DNA of 59,817 bases from Clostridia bacterium (GCA_017399965.1 JAFQAP010000020.1:1-59817), one strand, 5' to 3'. Shown: positions 8,958-17,113, counted from the stretch's first letter. Notes: generated by a model from the letters alone, not told the origin. Numbers and translations: made by a program.

Positions 8958-9785
8958 ATGAAAAGAATTATTTCCGTATTTGCAGCAGTACTTCTTTTGG
9001 TTATGGCTTTCGCTCCCATGGCGGTTTCCGCAGAAGAAAGTCCTTTCCACGTTACTCACTATAACGATTCCGCCGCAGAAGGCGCTTGCGTTATCTTTAC
9101 CGAAACCTACTCCGGCGGCGGCTGGTGGCTCCACGTTGCTTTTGCACCTGTAGAAGGCAAGGAAAACACTTACGAAATAGTTGAAATGGTCAACGGCACC
9201 GGCGACGGATCCGGCGCACCTCTTGAAGTTCCCGAAGGCGGATTTGTATACGGTCTTAACACCGGCAACAACTGGGGCGATCTTACTCAGGCTGCTATTG
9301 ATGCAGGTAATCTTGAATCCCAGTGGTGGTATGCAAGTTACCAGCAGGACGAAGAATACTACACCACTAACTTTGTAAACACATCTACTACTTCTATGAT
9401 CTCTACCGCAACCGCATGGATGGTAGGCGATATGTTCGTTTTCACCGGTCTTGATCTTGAAGGTCTCACCCTTCCCACCTCCACTCCCGATACCAAGTGG
9501 TATGACGAAGGTTACGTTTGCACAGCTACCTTCACTGCCGCAACCGATGATTCTCAGCTTCCTGCAGAATCCGACCCTGCAGATGAATCTACCCCCGCAG
9601 ACGAATCCAAGCCCGCAGATGAATCCAAGCCTGCAGATACCTCCGCTCCCGCAAACAATTCCGCAGATAACTCCGCAGACGCACCCGCAGACGGCGGCAG
9701 TGCTACTTTGTGGATCGTTCTCGGCGTTGTGGGCGCAGTAGTGGTTGTGGTTGTTATCGTTATTGTTTCCAAAAAGAAAAAATAA
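8958..9785 (+). CDS. secreted, membrane-anchored surface protein with PADES repeats
   Basis: No known family is recognised. The 275-residue protein has a signal peptide (KRIISVFAAVLLLVMAFAPMAVSAEE, cleavage likely after VSA near 24), an aromatic-rich extracellular domain (about 25-195), a low-complexity linker of PADES/PADTS-type repeats (about 200-245), one transmembrane helix (about 250-270) and a KKKK stop-transfer tail. There is no LPXTG sortase motif, so it should be a single-pass membrane protein with the domain outside. It shares the motif pattern GTGDG...LEVPEGGFVYGLNT with the next gene, which points to a tandem duplication. The two genes are separated by 25 bases and probably form one transcript. 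Confidence 0.75.
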   Translation: MKRIISVFAAVLLLVMAFAPMAVSAEESPFHVTHYNDSAAEGACVIFTETYSGGGWWLHVAFAPVEGKENTYEIVEMVNGTGDGSGAPLEVPEGGFVYGLNTGNNWGDLTQAAIDAGNLESQWWYASYQQDEEYYTTNFVNTSTTSMISTATAWMVGDMFVFTGLDLEGLTLPTSTPDTKWYDEGYVCTATFTAATDDSQLPAESDPADESTPADESKPADESKPADTSAPANNSADNSADAPADGGSATLWIVLGVVGAVVVVVVIVIVSKKKK

Positions 9786-9810
9786 ACAATAAAACCGAGG
9801 AATATAAAAA

Positions 9811-10536
9811 ATGAAAAAAATCATAGTTTTAATATCCTGCCTTGCGTTGGTATTTTCTCTGGCGGTTCTTCCGGTTTCCGCCGAGGCAGACGGATTCGAT
9901 TTTTTAAGCACCGCTTCCAAGTTCGAAGTTAACGGCTCCGTTGTAGGCGAAGGCGTGGTGCTTGTAACCGTAAGCGATAATATTCCCAGTTCCAATCTTA
10001 AGTGGGCTATTTCCGTTGTGCTTGCTCCTACAGATACCGAAGGCGTTTATTCTGTAGTATTCGTTCATACCGGCGATGGAACCGACCCCGCCATAACTCT
10101 TGAAGACGGTCAGGTTCTTCTCGGTGTTCACTCTTCCACCAGCAACACGGATCAGGCTTCCGAATATCCCAACGTATACGGCAAACTGGCGGCGCAGGCG
10201 CTTGAAGCGGGCGACACCGTTGTTTTCAGCGGTATTGATTTTGAGGCAGGCACAGTTTCCGAAGACGCTTCTATTGTTGCCGGCGGAACCGGCGCTCCTA
10301 CGGATGAATCCGAACCTGCAAACGAATCCGCTCCCGCAGACGAATCCGTTCCCGCAGATGAATCTGCACCTGCTTCCGAATCCACACCCGCAGATACCTC
10401 TGCTCCCGCAGACGCATCCGATAACTCCGTTACAGAGGCTCCCGCAGGCGGAAACAACACCTGGATCTACGTAGCATGCGGTGTTGCCGCTGTTATCATT
10501 GTAGCAGTTGTTGTCGTAATGGTTAAAAAGAAGTAA
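9811..10536 (+). CDS. secreted, membrane-anchored surface protein, paralogue of the preceding gene
   Basis: This 241-residue protein has the same architecture as its upstream neighbour: signal peptide (KKIIVLISCLALVFSLAVL, cleavage near VSAEA), an extracellular domain containing HTGDGTDPAITLEDGQVLLG and LEAGDTVVFSGIDFE, a PADES/PANES linker, a membrane helix and a KKK tail. The globular domains of the pair are clearly divergent while the linkers and anchors are alike, so the duplication is old or the linker is conserved by composition. Ligand or partner unknown. A strong terminator follows the stop codon. Confidence 0.75.
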   Translation: MKKIIVLISCLALVFSLAVLPVSAEADGFDFLSTASKFEVNGSVVGEGVVLVTVSDNIPSSNLKWAISVVLAPTDTEGVYSVVFVHTGDGTDPAITLEDGQVLLGVHSSTSNTDQASEYPNVYGKLAAQALEAGDTVVFSGIDFEAGTVSEDASIVAGGTGAPTDESEPANESAPADESVPADESAPASESTPADTSAPADASDNSVTEAPAGGNNTWIYVACGVAAVIIVAVVVVMVKKK

Positions 10537-10560
10537 TAAAACACCATAAACAAATAATTC

Positions 10561-10602
10561 ACCCCAAAAAGCAAATTTGCTTCTTGGGGTGATTGTTTTT
10601 TT
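10561..10602 (+). terminator. intrinsic terminator (GGGGTG-type hairpin)
   Basis: The stem ACCCCAA...TTGGGGT (10561-10590), with inner arms AGCAAA/TTTGCT, is followed by a run of seven T. The outer CCCC/TTGGGGTGATTGT part resembles the 41-bp repeat units at 30.6 and 51.2 kb. Confidence 0.85.
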
Positions 10603-10608
10603 AGAAAT

Positions 10609-11037
10609 TTATTTTTCTGTTCTGTTTGAAATACGTTCACTGAAGAAAAGGTGCTCGTGGTCGTAACAACCTACGTTTTCATCGGGCTCATCAAGATAAT
10701 GTATTATTTCTGCGGCAAGATACAATTCGCCGTCTTCTCTCGTTTCAAGATAAAAATGGGGAAAATCACTGTATTTTGCGGTGTCTTCAATTATCTTTTT
10801 TTCTGCCGCTTCAACCAGACTATCGCAAATATAATTAACAAAATTATCTTCGGTATCGCTTAATTTAAGTATTTTTTTACTTTCCGGCAGGGTAAGGGTA
10901 TACTCGCCGTTTTCTTCGGTAATATATTTCGAAATCCCCGTCTGCACGTATTCGCTTTCGGATGGAATTCCCGACGCCACGCATCCTGCCAGGAATATCA
11001 AAACAGCTGTAAGAAAAACAACAGATTTTCGCTTCAT
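10609..11037 (-). CDS. small lipoprotein, function unknown
   Basis: This 142-residue protein begins with a lipoprotein signal peptide (KRKSVVFLTAVLIFLAGC, lipobox LAGC with Cys near 18). The mature part is acidic and contains EYTLTLPESKKILKLSD and HYLDEPDENVGCYDHEHLF; no family is recognised. It is the most distal gene of the minus-strand run that begins with the ECF sigma factor at 14913, separated from the preceding lipoprotein gene by 84 bases, so co-transcription is likely but not certain. It converges on the plus-strand surface-protein genes. Confidence 0.7.
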   Translation of the reverse strand: MKRKSVVFLTAVLIFLAGCVASGIPSESEYVQTGISKYITEENGEYTLTLPESKKILKLSDTEDNFVNYICDSLVEAAEKKIIEDTAKYSDFPHFYLETREDGELYLAAEIIHYLDEPDENVGCYDHEHLFFSERISNRTEK

Positions 11038-11121
11038 ATTCCCACCGCCTTTTTATGGATGTATTTCAATTCTTGCCATTGTATAGTCGGCTTTTATATA
11101 TATCCAATAGTAAAAATCCGA

Positions 11122-11910
11122 CTAACCGCTGAATGAAAGCTCCACCGTAACGGGAACGTCCTTTTTCAGCTGTACGGTTTTGAAGTCGCCTAATCCCAGG
11201 TTGTCTTCGCTTTGCCGACAATCAAGATCAATCTGTACTTCCTGATCTATATCCGAAATCAGCTCTACTGTGATTCTGTTTTCCGCACCGTCGTGAAAAT
11301 CGTGTTCACTTGAAATATCTATATCTTTAATGCTCAACTTAACCGATGAAGGGGATTCAAAAATATGTTTAAACTCAAATGTATCGTCGCTGTTGCGGTA
11401 GGTTCCGATGTAATAGTCGTAAGGCACATAGTACCAAGCGTTATTGACGTTGGTTAAAAATTCTTCGGTTACTTCAAGCACTTCTCCTTCGCCGAAGTGG
11501 GTATTTACCAGGCAAAGCAGAGATCGATCGTGGGATAACCGATAAATTTTATTTCCCCATTCTATCCACATAGTTCCGCGCTCAACGGGATATTCGCCTC
11601 CGCCAAGCTCAAGCACATCATCGGATATTTTTTCGGTGGTTTTACCGGTTTCTTTCGCGTTTTTCAAGTAATCAATAATGTTATACAGCGTGTCGCAATC
11701 TTCAATGGTTTTATAAGATATTCCCCAACCGTCCCAAGTGTATTGAAGAATACGGATTTTTCCCTCATCAAACGATAAAGAAATTTCTTCAGAACTATCG
11801 ACGGATTCGATATCGACGGATTCGTTGATACTGCTTGGTGATGTTACACAACCTGTTAAAGATGCGAGCACCGTAACGAGTATCAGTATTATTGCGAGTA
11901 TTCGATTCAT
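11122..11910 (-). CDS. lipoprotein, function unknown, in the sigma-serpin operon
   Basis: This 262-residue protein starts NRILAIILILVTVLASLTGC (lipobox LTGC, Cys near 21), followed by a Ser/Glu-rich linker. The mature part (about 50-262) has an aromatic central segment (YYVPYDYYIGTYRNSDDTFEF) and a C-terminal beta-rich part resembling an Ig-like or C2-like sandwich (KDIDISSEH...KKDVPVTVELSFSG), a resemblance by eye only. The start follows the serpin stop by 15 bases, which makes an operon with the serpin, anti-sigma and sigma genes very likely. It could be a companion surface sensor or stabiliser; no function can be assigned. Confidence 0.75.
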   Translation of the reverse strand: MNRILAIILILVTVLASLTGCVTSPSSINESVDIESVDSSEEISLSFDEGKIRILQYTWDGWGISYKTIEDCDTLYNIIDYLKNAKETGKTTEKISDDVLELGGGEYPVERGTMWIEWGNKIYRLSHDRSLLCLVNTHFGEGEVLEVTEEFLTNVNNAWYYVPYDYYIGTYRNSDDTFEFKHIFESPSSVKLSIKDIDISSEHDFHDGAENRITVELISDIDQEVQIDLDCRQSEDNLGLGDFKTVQLKKDVPVTVELSFSG

Positions 11911-11925
11911 ACGTACTCTCCTTGA

Positions 11926-13623
11926 TTAACTGCGATTTACCTTGATGTTATCATTATAATCTATTCCGCAATCCCTGTCAAGCTCGATAATGATATGCCA
12001 TTCAGCCATATCCTCGGTACATACTTCGGGGCAGGTAACGTCTATATCTATTTCCACGCCGTTTCCGCTTGTTTTTACGGATTTCACCTTGTGGCGTATT
12101 GAGCCGCTGCCTTCCTCAAGCAATACGAGTAATAAGATGTTTTCTTCAAAATATTCATCGTCATATTTTTCGCAAGCGTCAATAAAACCTTTGGTTGTGT
12201 CTGAATATACCTTGTCAACGTGATCCAAAAAATACAGATCTTTGTTGGCGTTATAATATTCCTCAAGCTCGTCTTTGCTCGTAATAACAGTTACCTTGGG
12301 GTATTTTACGTTATCGTGATATCCGTCGGTGCGGATATATTGGGCATCAAAATCCTGCTCTTCAAGCTTGTTTCCGGCGGCTTTTACTTCGTTAAGCGTG
12401 CCTATAAAGAAGGGGATGTTGTTCTGGCAGTCGATGAGCATATACACGAAGGGGCGGTCAAGGTAAACTTTTTTTGTTTCTTCGAATTCGGGCGCGCATT
12501 CATCTCGCATTTCCACAGCGGTGGCGGCGCCCGCCTTCGTTCCTTTTTCACCGACAGAAATAAAGGTTTTGTGCAATACGCGGCTTATAAAAATGTTTCC
12601 TGCACTTGAAGTGCCCAGAGCCGAAAAGTCTGCTTTGGAAGCATCAAAGGCTTTCGGCATTCCCATTGAAGCAAGAAGCTCCGCCATATCCGTATCATAC
12701 TCTGTTTCGAATTTGGGAATTGCGGTGTTAACGGGAATTTCTTGGAGATTCTCCAGCATTTCCGCCAAGGATTCGCCGTTAAGCGAATTCACGTATTCGG
12801 TCACGGTAATTCCCTCGTTGGGAAGCAGGGCAACAAACGCATACTTTCTGTCTTTGTAATATTTAATAAAACCCGTTGCGTTCTCGTCTTCCAAATATCC
12901 GTTTTCAGTTGAATACATAAATTCAACCTCCTGCTCGGTACCGTCTGCTGTAGTAAAAGTATTTGCACTTACTGCATCCTTTGTGTATATTTCCGTCCAT
13001 TCCGCCTCAAAAGCAAGGGCGTTTACAAGGTACATTATGGCGTTGTCGGGTATTTCATCAAGTATTTCGGGTATCATACCGTCGGTCTTTTGCTTTACCC
13101 AGTTATTTATATCCTTAAGCGTGGTACCGTCAAAGGGAGATTTGTAAATGTCCGCACCGAAATAATCGGCGTTTGTCTGCAAGAAATCTTCGTTTACGGT
13201 AAAACGGTCATCATCTGTAAACCAAATTGAATTGGCAAGAGAAAGTTTATACTTTTCACCTTGAGGCAGTGAATTCAAATAACTGTGCATATAGCCGTTT
13301 AGCTGAGCAACGGGCATTCCAAGCACGTTTTCCATTTCGGTAAGCGTATCGCCCTTTGCTCCGTTTGCTGTCATAGAAAGCGCGGCAAGCACGGAAAGGG
13401 GAGAGATGAGCGTATTTTTCCCGTCTTTGTTTCCCGCTTTGAAAAGCCGCAGGGCAAAATCTGTTACCGCAGTGCTTCCGGCGGTGGAAAGGGGAATTTC
13501 GGATACGTCCCCTGCGCTTACGTTGTTCATAAGATTAGGCGATTTAACAATATCATTACAACTGCAAATAAACACAGATAAAACAAGAATGACCGCACAT
13601 AACCGTAAAAATTGCTTTTTCAT
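11926..13623 (-). CDS. lipoprotein serpin (serine protease inhibitor) with C-terminal extra domain
   Basis: Serpins trap proteases by inserting a cleaved reactive loop into a beta-sheet. This 565-residue protein has a lipoprotein signal (lipobox near ICSC, Cys about 22), then a full serpin fold (about 45-430): NTLISPLSVLAALSMTANGAKG, NSIWF, DINNWVKQKTDGMIPEIL, YLVNALAFEAEW and the hinge EKGTKAGAATAVEM, then VYLDRPFVYMLID and FFIGTLNEV. The small-residue hinge implies an inhibitory serpin. Counting from the hinge Glu as P17 puts P1 at the Glu of RDEC, but this is tentative. The last 130 residues (from about AAGNKLEE) form a separate domain that I recall as a stand-alone domain in clostridial lipoproteins (YIRTDGYHD, GSGSIRHKVKSV). 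It lies 4 bases after the anti-sigma-like gene. Confidence 0.92.
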   Translation of the reverse strand: MKKQFLRLCAVILVLSVFICSCNDIVKSPNLMNNVSAGDVSEIPLSTAGSTAVTDFALRLFKAGNKDGKNTLISPLSVLAALSMTANGAKGDTLTEMENVLGMPVAQLNGYMHSYLNSLPQGEKYKLSLANSIWFTDDDRFTVNEDFLQTNADYFGADIYKSPFDGTTLKDINNWVKQKTDGMIPEILDEIPDNAIMYLVNALAFEAEWTEIYTKDAVSANTFTTADGTEQEVEFMYSTENGYLEDENATGFIKYYKDRKYAFVALLPNEGITVTEYVNSLNGESLAEMLENLQEIPVNTAIPKFETEYDTDMAELLASMGMPKAFDASKADFSALGTSSAGNIFISRVLHKTFISVGEKGTKAGAATAVEMRDECAPEFEETKKVYLDRPFVYMLIDCQNNIPFFIGTLNEVKAAGNKLEEQDFDAQYIRTDGYHDNVKYPKVTVITSKDELEEYYNANKDLYFLDHVDKVYSDTTKGFIDACEKYDDEYFEENILLLVLLEEGSGSIRHKVKSVKTSGNGVEIDIDVTCPEVCTEDMAEWHIIIELDRDCGIDYNDNIKVNRS

Positions 13624-13627
13624 TTCT

Positions 13628-14356
13628 TTACTCCTTTACAATAAATATTCGCTCTGCATATACGGTGTATCCGTCATATTCAGAAAAATACACATCAACC
13701 GTGTCACCCTTAATGGGCTTTTCCCGTTCTTCATTTATAACCGTAACGTATTTGTTTATATCGTAAATATCATTTTTATTTCTTACGTAACCCTTAAAAC
13801 CGTCTGTTGTTATTTGGACTACCTTTATAACGAGCTTGTATGTTTTCTCCTCATCTTTCTCCTCATCTTCCTCGGGCGGAGTTTCTTCTGCCGGAGGAAC
13901 TTGATCTACCGGCGGGAAATCTTCATCCGGCATCCATTCATCTGCAGGGGCAGATTCTTCTTCCGGCAGCCGTTCATCTGCGGGGGCAGATTCCTCTATC
14001 GATTCGGAAACCTCATCCTTTTCTTGGTCCTGCGCGGGCACGCTTTCATCTGCTGACTCACTTTCCTCTGCAGGGGGAGCCGGATCTTGGCTCGGGTCGC
14101 TGTTATCAGGCGTGGGCGGGGTATCTGCTTTATCTTTCGAAACTTCAAAATTTTCGTCAAAAGGAGTATTTTCTCTTATGCTTCTCATATGTCCGATTCC
14201 GAACACAGCAGTTGCAATTAAACAAATACACGCCGCGCATGATACAAATCTGCGGAATATAACCGTTTTTTTCTTTCTGTGCCTTAATTTATCCGTTTCC
14301 AGTATCATACTGTCGTCCAGATAATTCAAAGCATCGTGCAGTTTTTCGGCGTTCAT
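13628..14356 (-). CDS. membrane anti-sigma factor-like protein
   Basis: This 242-residue protein overlaps the sigma gene by four bases (ATGA). Residues 1-32 are cytoplasmic and basic, residues 34-52 form a membrane helix (RFVSCAACICLIATAVFGIG), residues 70-165 are a Pro/Glu/Ser-rich linker with PADE repeats, and about 170-242 form a small extracellular domain (YKLVIKVVQITTDG...DVYFSEYDGY). A short N-terminal sigma-binding segment, one membrane helix and an extracellular domain is the layout of anti-sigma factors. I see no HxxxCxxC zinc motif, so it is not a ZAS-type anti-sigma. The role is inferred from coupling to the sigma gene. Confidence 0.75.
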   Translation of the reverse strand: MNAEKLHDALNYLDDSMILETDKLRHRKKKTVIFRRFVSCAACICLIATAVFGIGHMRSIRENTPFDENFEVSKDKADTPPTPDNSDPSQDPAPPAEESESADESVPAQDQEKDEVSESIEESAPADERLPEEESAPADEWMPDEDFPPVDQVPPAEETPPEEDEEKDEEKTYKLVIKVVQITTDGFKGYVRNKNDIYDINKYVTVINEEREKPIKGDTVDVYFSEYDGYTVYAERIFIVKE

Positions 14357-14913
14357 ATATCAAATCCCTCTTTTTGCAAAAACTCTTTAAGCATATTTCT
14401 TGTTCTGAATAAAACGCTTTTCGCCTTTCCCTCGCTCATCCCGCAGTATCTTGCGGCTTCTTTTAACGGATCAAGGAAATAGTACCTGCCGATAAACAGA
14501 TTTCTTACTTCCTTGGGCTGTTCAAGAAGAAATTTGTTTATAGCTTCACCCAAAAGCTTTGCCTGTACCTGTTCTTCTGTCATATTTCCCGTTGTCAGAA
14601 CATCGCCAAGCTCATCGTAAGAAACGGCAAATTCACTGCCTTTTCTTTTTGCGCGGTTTCTTTTTCTGAAAATATCAATGGATATCTGCCGTGTAATTTT
14701 ACCGAGATACGCAGAAAGTGCCGTAGGCCGCTGGGGAGGCATACTGTTCCACGCGGCAAGATATGTATCGTTCACACTTTCTTTGCTGTCCTCTTTATCC
14801 GCAAGAATGTTATAGGCAATTTTAGTAAGATATTTACCGTATTTTTCATCGGTATGCTTTATTGCCTGCTCGTTTCTTTCCCAATAAAGGTCAATTATCT
14901 TTTCGTCCCGCAT
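14353..14913 (-). CDS. ECF-type RNA polymerase sigma factor
   Basis: This 186-residue protein has region 2 (about 15-90, with ADKEDSKESVNDTYLAAWNSMP and the core-binding helices) and region 4 (about 120-180, with LFIGRYYFLDPLKEAARYCGMSEGKAKSVLF, the helix-turn-helix that reads the -35). No region 3 or long region 1 is present, as expected for extracytoplasmic-function sigma factors. I chose the ATG at 14913 because GGGAGG lies 9-10 bases upstream; the longer in-frame start at 14949 would overlap the promoter. An ECF-like promoter sits directly upstream, so autoregulation is likely. The genes that follow (membrane partner, serpin, lipoproteins) are the likely regulon. Confidence 0.92.
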   Translation of the reverse strand: MRDEKIIDLYWERNEQAIKHTDEKYGKYLTKIAYNILADKEDSKESVNDTYLAAWNSMPPQRPTALSAYLGKITRQISIDIFRKRNRAKRKGSEFAVSYDELGDVLTTGNMTEEQVQAKLLGEAINKFLLEQPKEVRNLFIGRYYFLDPLKEAARYCGMSEGKAKSVLFRTRNMLKEFLQKEGFDI

Positions 14914-14940
14914 ACAGCTTTTCCTCCCTTCACATATATA

Positions 14941-14967
14941 TACCGTCAAAAAACGTATTTGGTTTCA
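14941..14967 (-). promoter_or_regulatory. ECF-type promoter (TGAAAC-N16-CGGTA)
   Basis: On the minus strand, TGAAAC (14967-14962) is separated by 16 bases from CGGTA (14945-14941), 28 bases before the sigma start codon. The AAC in the -35 and CG in the -10 are typical of ECF-dependent promoters such as those of SigW, so it probably reports autoregulation by the adjacent sigma factor. Confidence 0.65.
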
Positions 14968-15001
14968 AGAAAATTAAATATTTTTTATAATTATAACATA
15001 A

Positions 15002-15030
15002 AAGACCGATTTTACAAAGAAATCGGTCTT
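15002..15030 (-). terminator. terminator after the oxidoreductase gene
   Basis: AAGACCGATTT/AAATCGGTCTT hairpin with a T-rich flank, 12 bases after the stop codon. Confidence 0.75.
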
Positions 15031-15042
15031 AAAAATATGTGT

Positions 15043-16086
15043 TTATTCAAAATCTACGGGCATACCCGTTTCGTCGGACTTGTTGCAGGCTTCCATGAGC
15101 TTCATTACGCGCATAAGCTGGGGATGGGTAATAAGCTGGTTTTCAATTCCGTCAACAGCCTTTGCAACGTTACGGTAGAAATCGTGAACGTCGGAAGTGA
15201 TCTGGGGAATTTCGTGGGTCTTTATGGTGTCATCCTTACGGGGTGCCATAGTCTTGGTAAGACCTGCGGCGGTGCGTACGGGGATAACGTCCTTTTCGTC
15301 CCAGTTTTCGACGCAAACGATCTTTCCTTCGCATGAGAAATCGTTGATAACAGCGGTACCGTTTTCGCCCTGCATATACCAACGGGGAAGGTTGATAAAG
15401 TTGCTGGTGCCGACTTCAAGGTATGCGCGTACACCGTTTTCAAAATTGAGTGTGAGTCTGAAGCCGTCGTCAACCTCGTAGTTGGTAACGTGGTCGTATT
15501 GGCAGTAAACCTTCTTTATCTTGGAAGGAACCATAAGAAGCATTTGGTCAATAATATGTACGCCCCAGTCGAGCATCATACCGCCGCCGTGCTTTTTCAT
15601 TCCGCGCCAGTCGCCGGGAATGCCTCTGGACCCGTGAACGCGGGATTCTATGTTAAATACTTCTCCCAATACGCCGCTCTCGTAAACCTGCTTCATAGCC
15701 AGAAAATCGCAGTCCCATCTGCGGTTCTGGTGAACGGTAAACAGTTTTCCGGTACGGTTGCTTGCGTCAAACATTTCCTGCAGATCTTCGCTGCAAAGAG
15801 TAACGGGCTTTTCGCTTATAGCGTTTTTGCCGCTTTCAAGCACCTTGATGATAAGCTCCTTGTGAACGTCGTTGGGAGTCGCAACGGTAACGATATCCAA
15901 TCTATCGTCACCCAGCAATTCTTCAAGAGAAGAGTAGGTGTTTATACCCTCGTTGCGTGCTATTACAAGTCTATCGGGATTAATATCCCATACGCCAAGT
16001 AAATTGCACACGTCGCTCTTTTTAAGATAATCGCCGTGCCACCAACCCATACCGCCGTATCCGATAATAGCAATGTTCTTTTTCAT
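15043..16086 (-). CDS. Gfo/Idh/MocA-family NAD(P)-dependent oxidoreductase
   Basis: This 347-residue protein has an N-terminal Rossmann fold (IAIIGYGGMGWWHGDYL) and the family motif SEKPVTLCSEDL near 90, where the Lys is the usual catalytic residue. The C-terminal alpha/beta domain contains HQNRRWDCDFLAMKQ and GGGMMLDWGVHIIDQML. These enzymes oxidise or reduce sugars, inositols or cyclitols and can also act in glycoside hydrolysis; the substrate cannot be told. The gene stands alone, with its own promoter and terminator, so no pathway is indicated by neighbours. Confidence 0.92.
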   Translation of the reverse strand: MKKNIAIIGYGGMGWWHGDYLKKSDVCNLLGVWDINPDRLVIARNEGINTYSSLEELLGDDRLDIVTVATPNDVHKELIIKVLESGKNAISEKPVTLCSEDLQEMFDASNRTGKLFTVHQNRRWDCDFLAMKQVYESGVLGEVFNIESRVHGSRGIPGDWRGMKKHGGGMMLDWGVHIIDQMLLMVPSKIKKVYCQYDHVTNYEVDDGFRLTLNFENGVRAYLEVGTSNFINLPRWYMQGENGTAVINDFSCEGKIVCVENWDEKDVIPVRTAAGLTKTMAPRKDDTIKTHEIPQITSDVHDFYRNVAKAVDGIENQLITHPQLMRVMKLMEACNKSDETGMPVDFE

Positions 16087-16136
16087 TTTTAAGTACCTCT
16101 TAAACTCAAAGCATAAAGCTATGTAATGTTTAGTGT

Positions 16137-16164
16137 ATTATAAACGAAATAGAATAAAAGTCAA
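16137..16164 (-). promoter_or_regulatory. promoter of the oxidoreductase gene
   Basis: TTGACT (16164-16159), 16-bp spacer, TATAAT (16142-16137) on the minus strand. Confidence 0.7.
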
Positions 16165-16170
16165 TAGTTT

Positions 16171-17040
16171 TCACAGATTTTCTTCTATAATTTTAACCCC
16201 CGTTTTTGGTATTATCAGGCTTATTTCAATAGAATCCGAATTCTCTCTCCGTGTGCTTCCCACGTTTATTCCCGCCTTGCGTATAAGGCTTACCGCGTTG
16301 TCTATGGAATTAACGAAAAACCTCACGTCCACCGTGCCGACTACCCGTCTTGAGCCCGTTTTTTCGTTTTCCGCTTTGTGCTTTAAAAACTCGGCTACAG
16401 CTTTTTCAGTTTCAAGGGCGTTTAACTGCCTTTCCCCGATACGTTTTATCATAAATATTCTGTCGCCCTTGCTGTCTATGCGTAAAAGTGCCCGCGCCTG
16501 CCGTTCCGAAAGACCGCCGCGTATTATCTCTTCCTTTTCTTCTGCGGAAAATTTCAAAAGCCGTACCTTGTTAGCCACGGCGCTTTGACTTATTCCCAAA
16601 GTCTGCGCCAGCTCGCTTTGGGTGGATTCGGTCATAAACATCAGCCGTTGCATGGCGTAGGCTTCTTCGAAAAAGTTCAAATCTCTTCTTTGCAGATTTT
16701 CCGTAAGCGCTATCACCGCACTGCCGTTATCGTCGGTTTTGGATACAATGCAGGGAACTTTTTTAAGTCCCGCTTTTTTTGCCGCCCTCAGCCGCCGTTC
16801 TCCTGCAATAAGCTCGTATTGTTCGGGTGTAAGCATTTCTCCTGCGATACTGAAGGTGGCTTTGTTATCTCTTTTACGTATCAAAAGAGGGGATATGATC
16901 CCCACCTGCTTGATGCTTTCTGCCAATTTTTCTATTTCGGCTTTGTCAAAATACTTTCTCGGCTGGGCGGAATTCGGTTTTATGCTGCTTATGGGCACCT
17001 GTATTATTCGTGAAGACTTTAATTTTGTCTTAAACTCCAT
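16171..17040 (-). CDS. ParB/Spo0J/Noc-family DNA-binding protein
   Basis: This 289-residue protein has the N-terminal ParB nuclease-like (CTPase) domain with SSIKPNSAQPRKYFD and the CTP-binding GERRLRAAKKAG motif (about 80-90). The helix-turn-helix QSELAQTLGISQSAVANKVRLLKF (about 140) reads parS-like sites, and GLSERQARALLRI follows. The parA partner and the gidA/gidB neighbourhood of chromosomal parAB are not in this window, so it could be a Noc-like or a solitary second ParB. I see no parS palindrome close by. It starts with MEFKTKLKSSRIIQVPISS after GGAAGTG. Readthrough from the truB operon past a weak terminator may help express it. Confidence 0.9.
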   Translation of the reverse strand: MEFKTKLKSSRIIQVPISSIKPNSAQPRKYFDKAEIEKLAESIKQVGIISPLLIRKRDNKATFSIAGEMLTPEQYELIAGERRLRAAKKAGLKKVPCIVSKTDDNGSAVIALTENLQRRDLNFFEEAYAMQRLMFMTESTQSELAQTLGISQSAVANKVRLLKFSAEEKEEIIRGGLSERQARALLRIDSKGDRIFMIKRIGERQLNALETEKAVAEFLKHKAENEKTGSRRVVGTVDVRFFVNSIDNAVSLIRKAGINVGSTRRENSDSIEISLIIPKTGVKIIEENL

Positions 17041-17059
17041 ACTTTTTCACTTCCTTACA

Positions 17060-17096
17060 AAAAATAAAAACTGCGGCACCTATAAAGTACCACAGT
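17060..17096 (-). terminator. terminator at the end of the rimP-truB operon
   Basis: The imperfect stem ACTGTGGTAC/GTGCCGCAGT is followed on the minus strand by TTTTTATTTTTT. It lies between truB and the ParB start. Confidence 0.65.
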
Positions 17097-17113
17097 TATA
17101 TTGTCATTTTTTG

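Noticed and set aside
9540..9780. LPXTG sortase anchor in the tandem surface proteins
   Set aside because: No LPXTG-like motif precedes the C-terminal helix; the anchor appears to be a plain membrane helix with a Lys tail.
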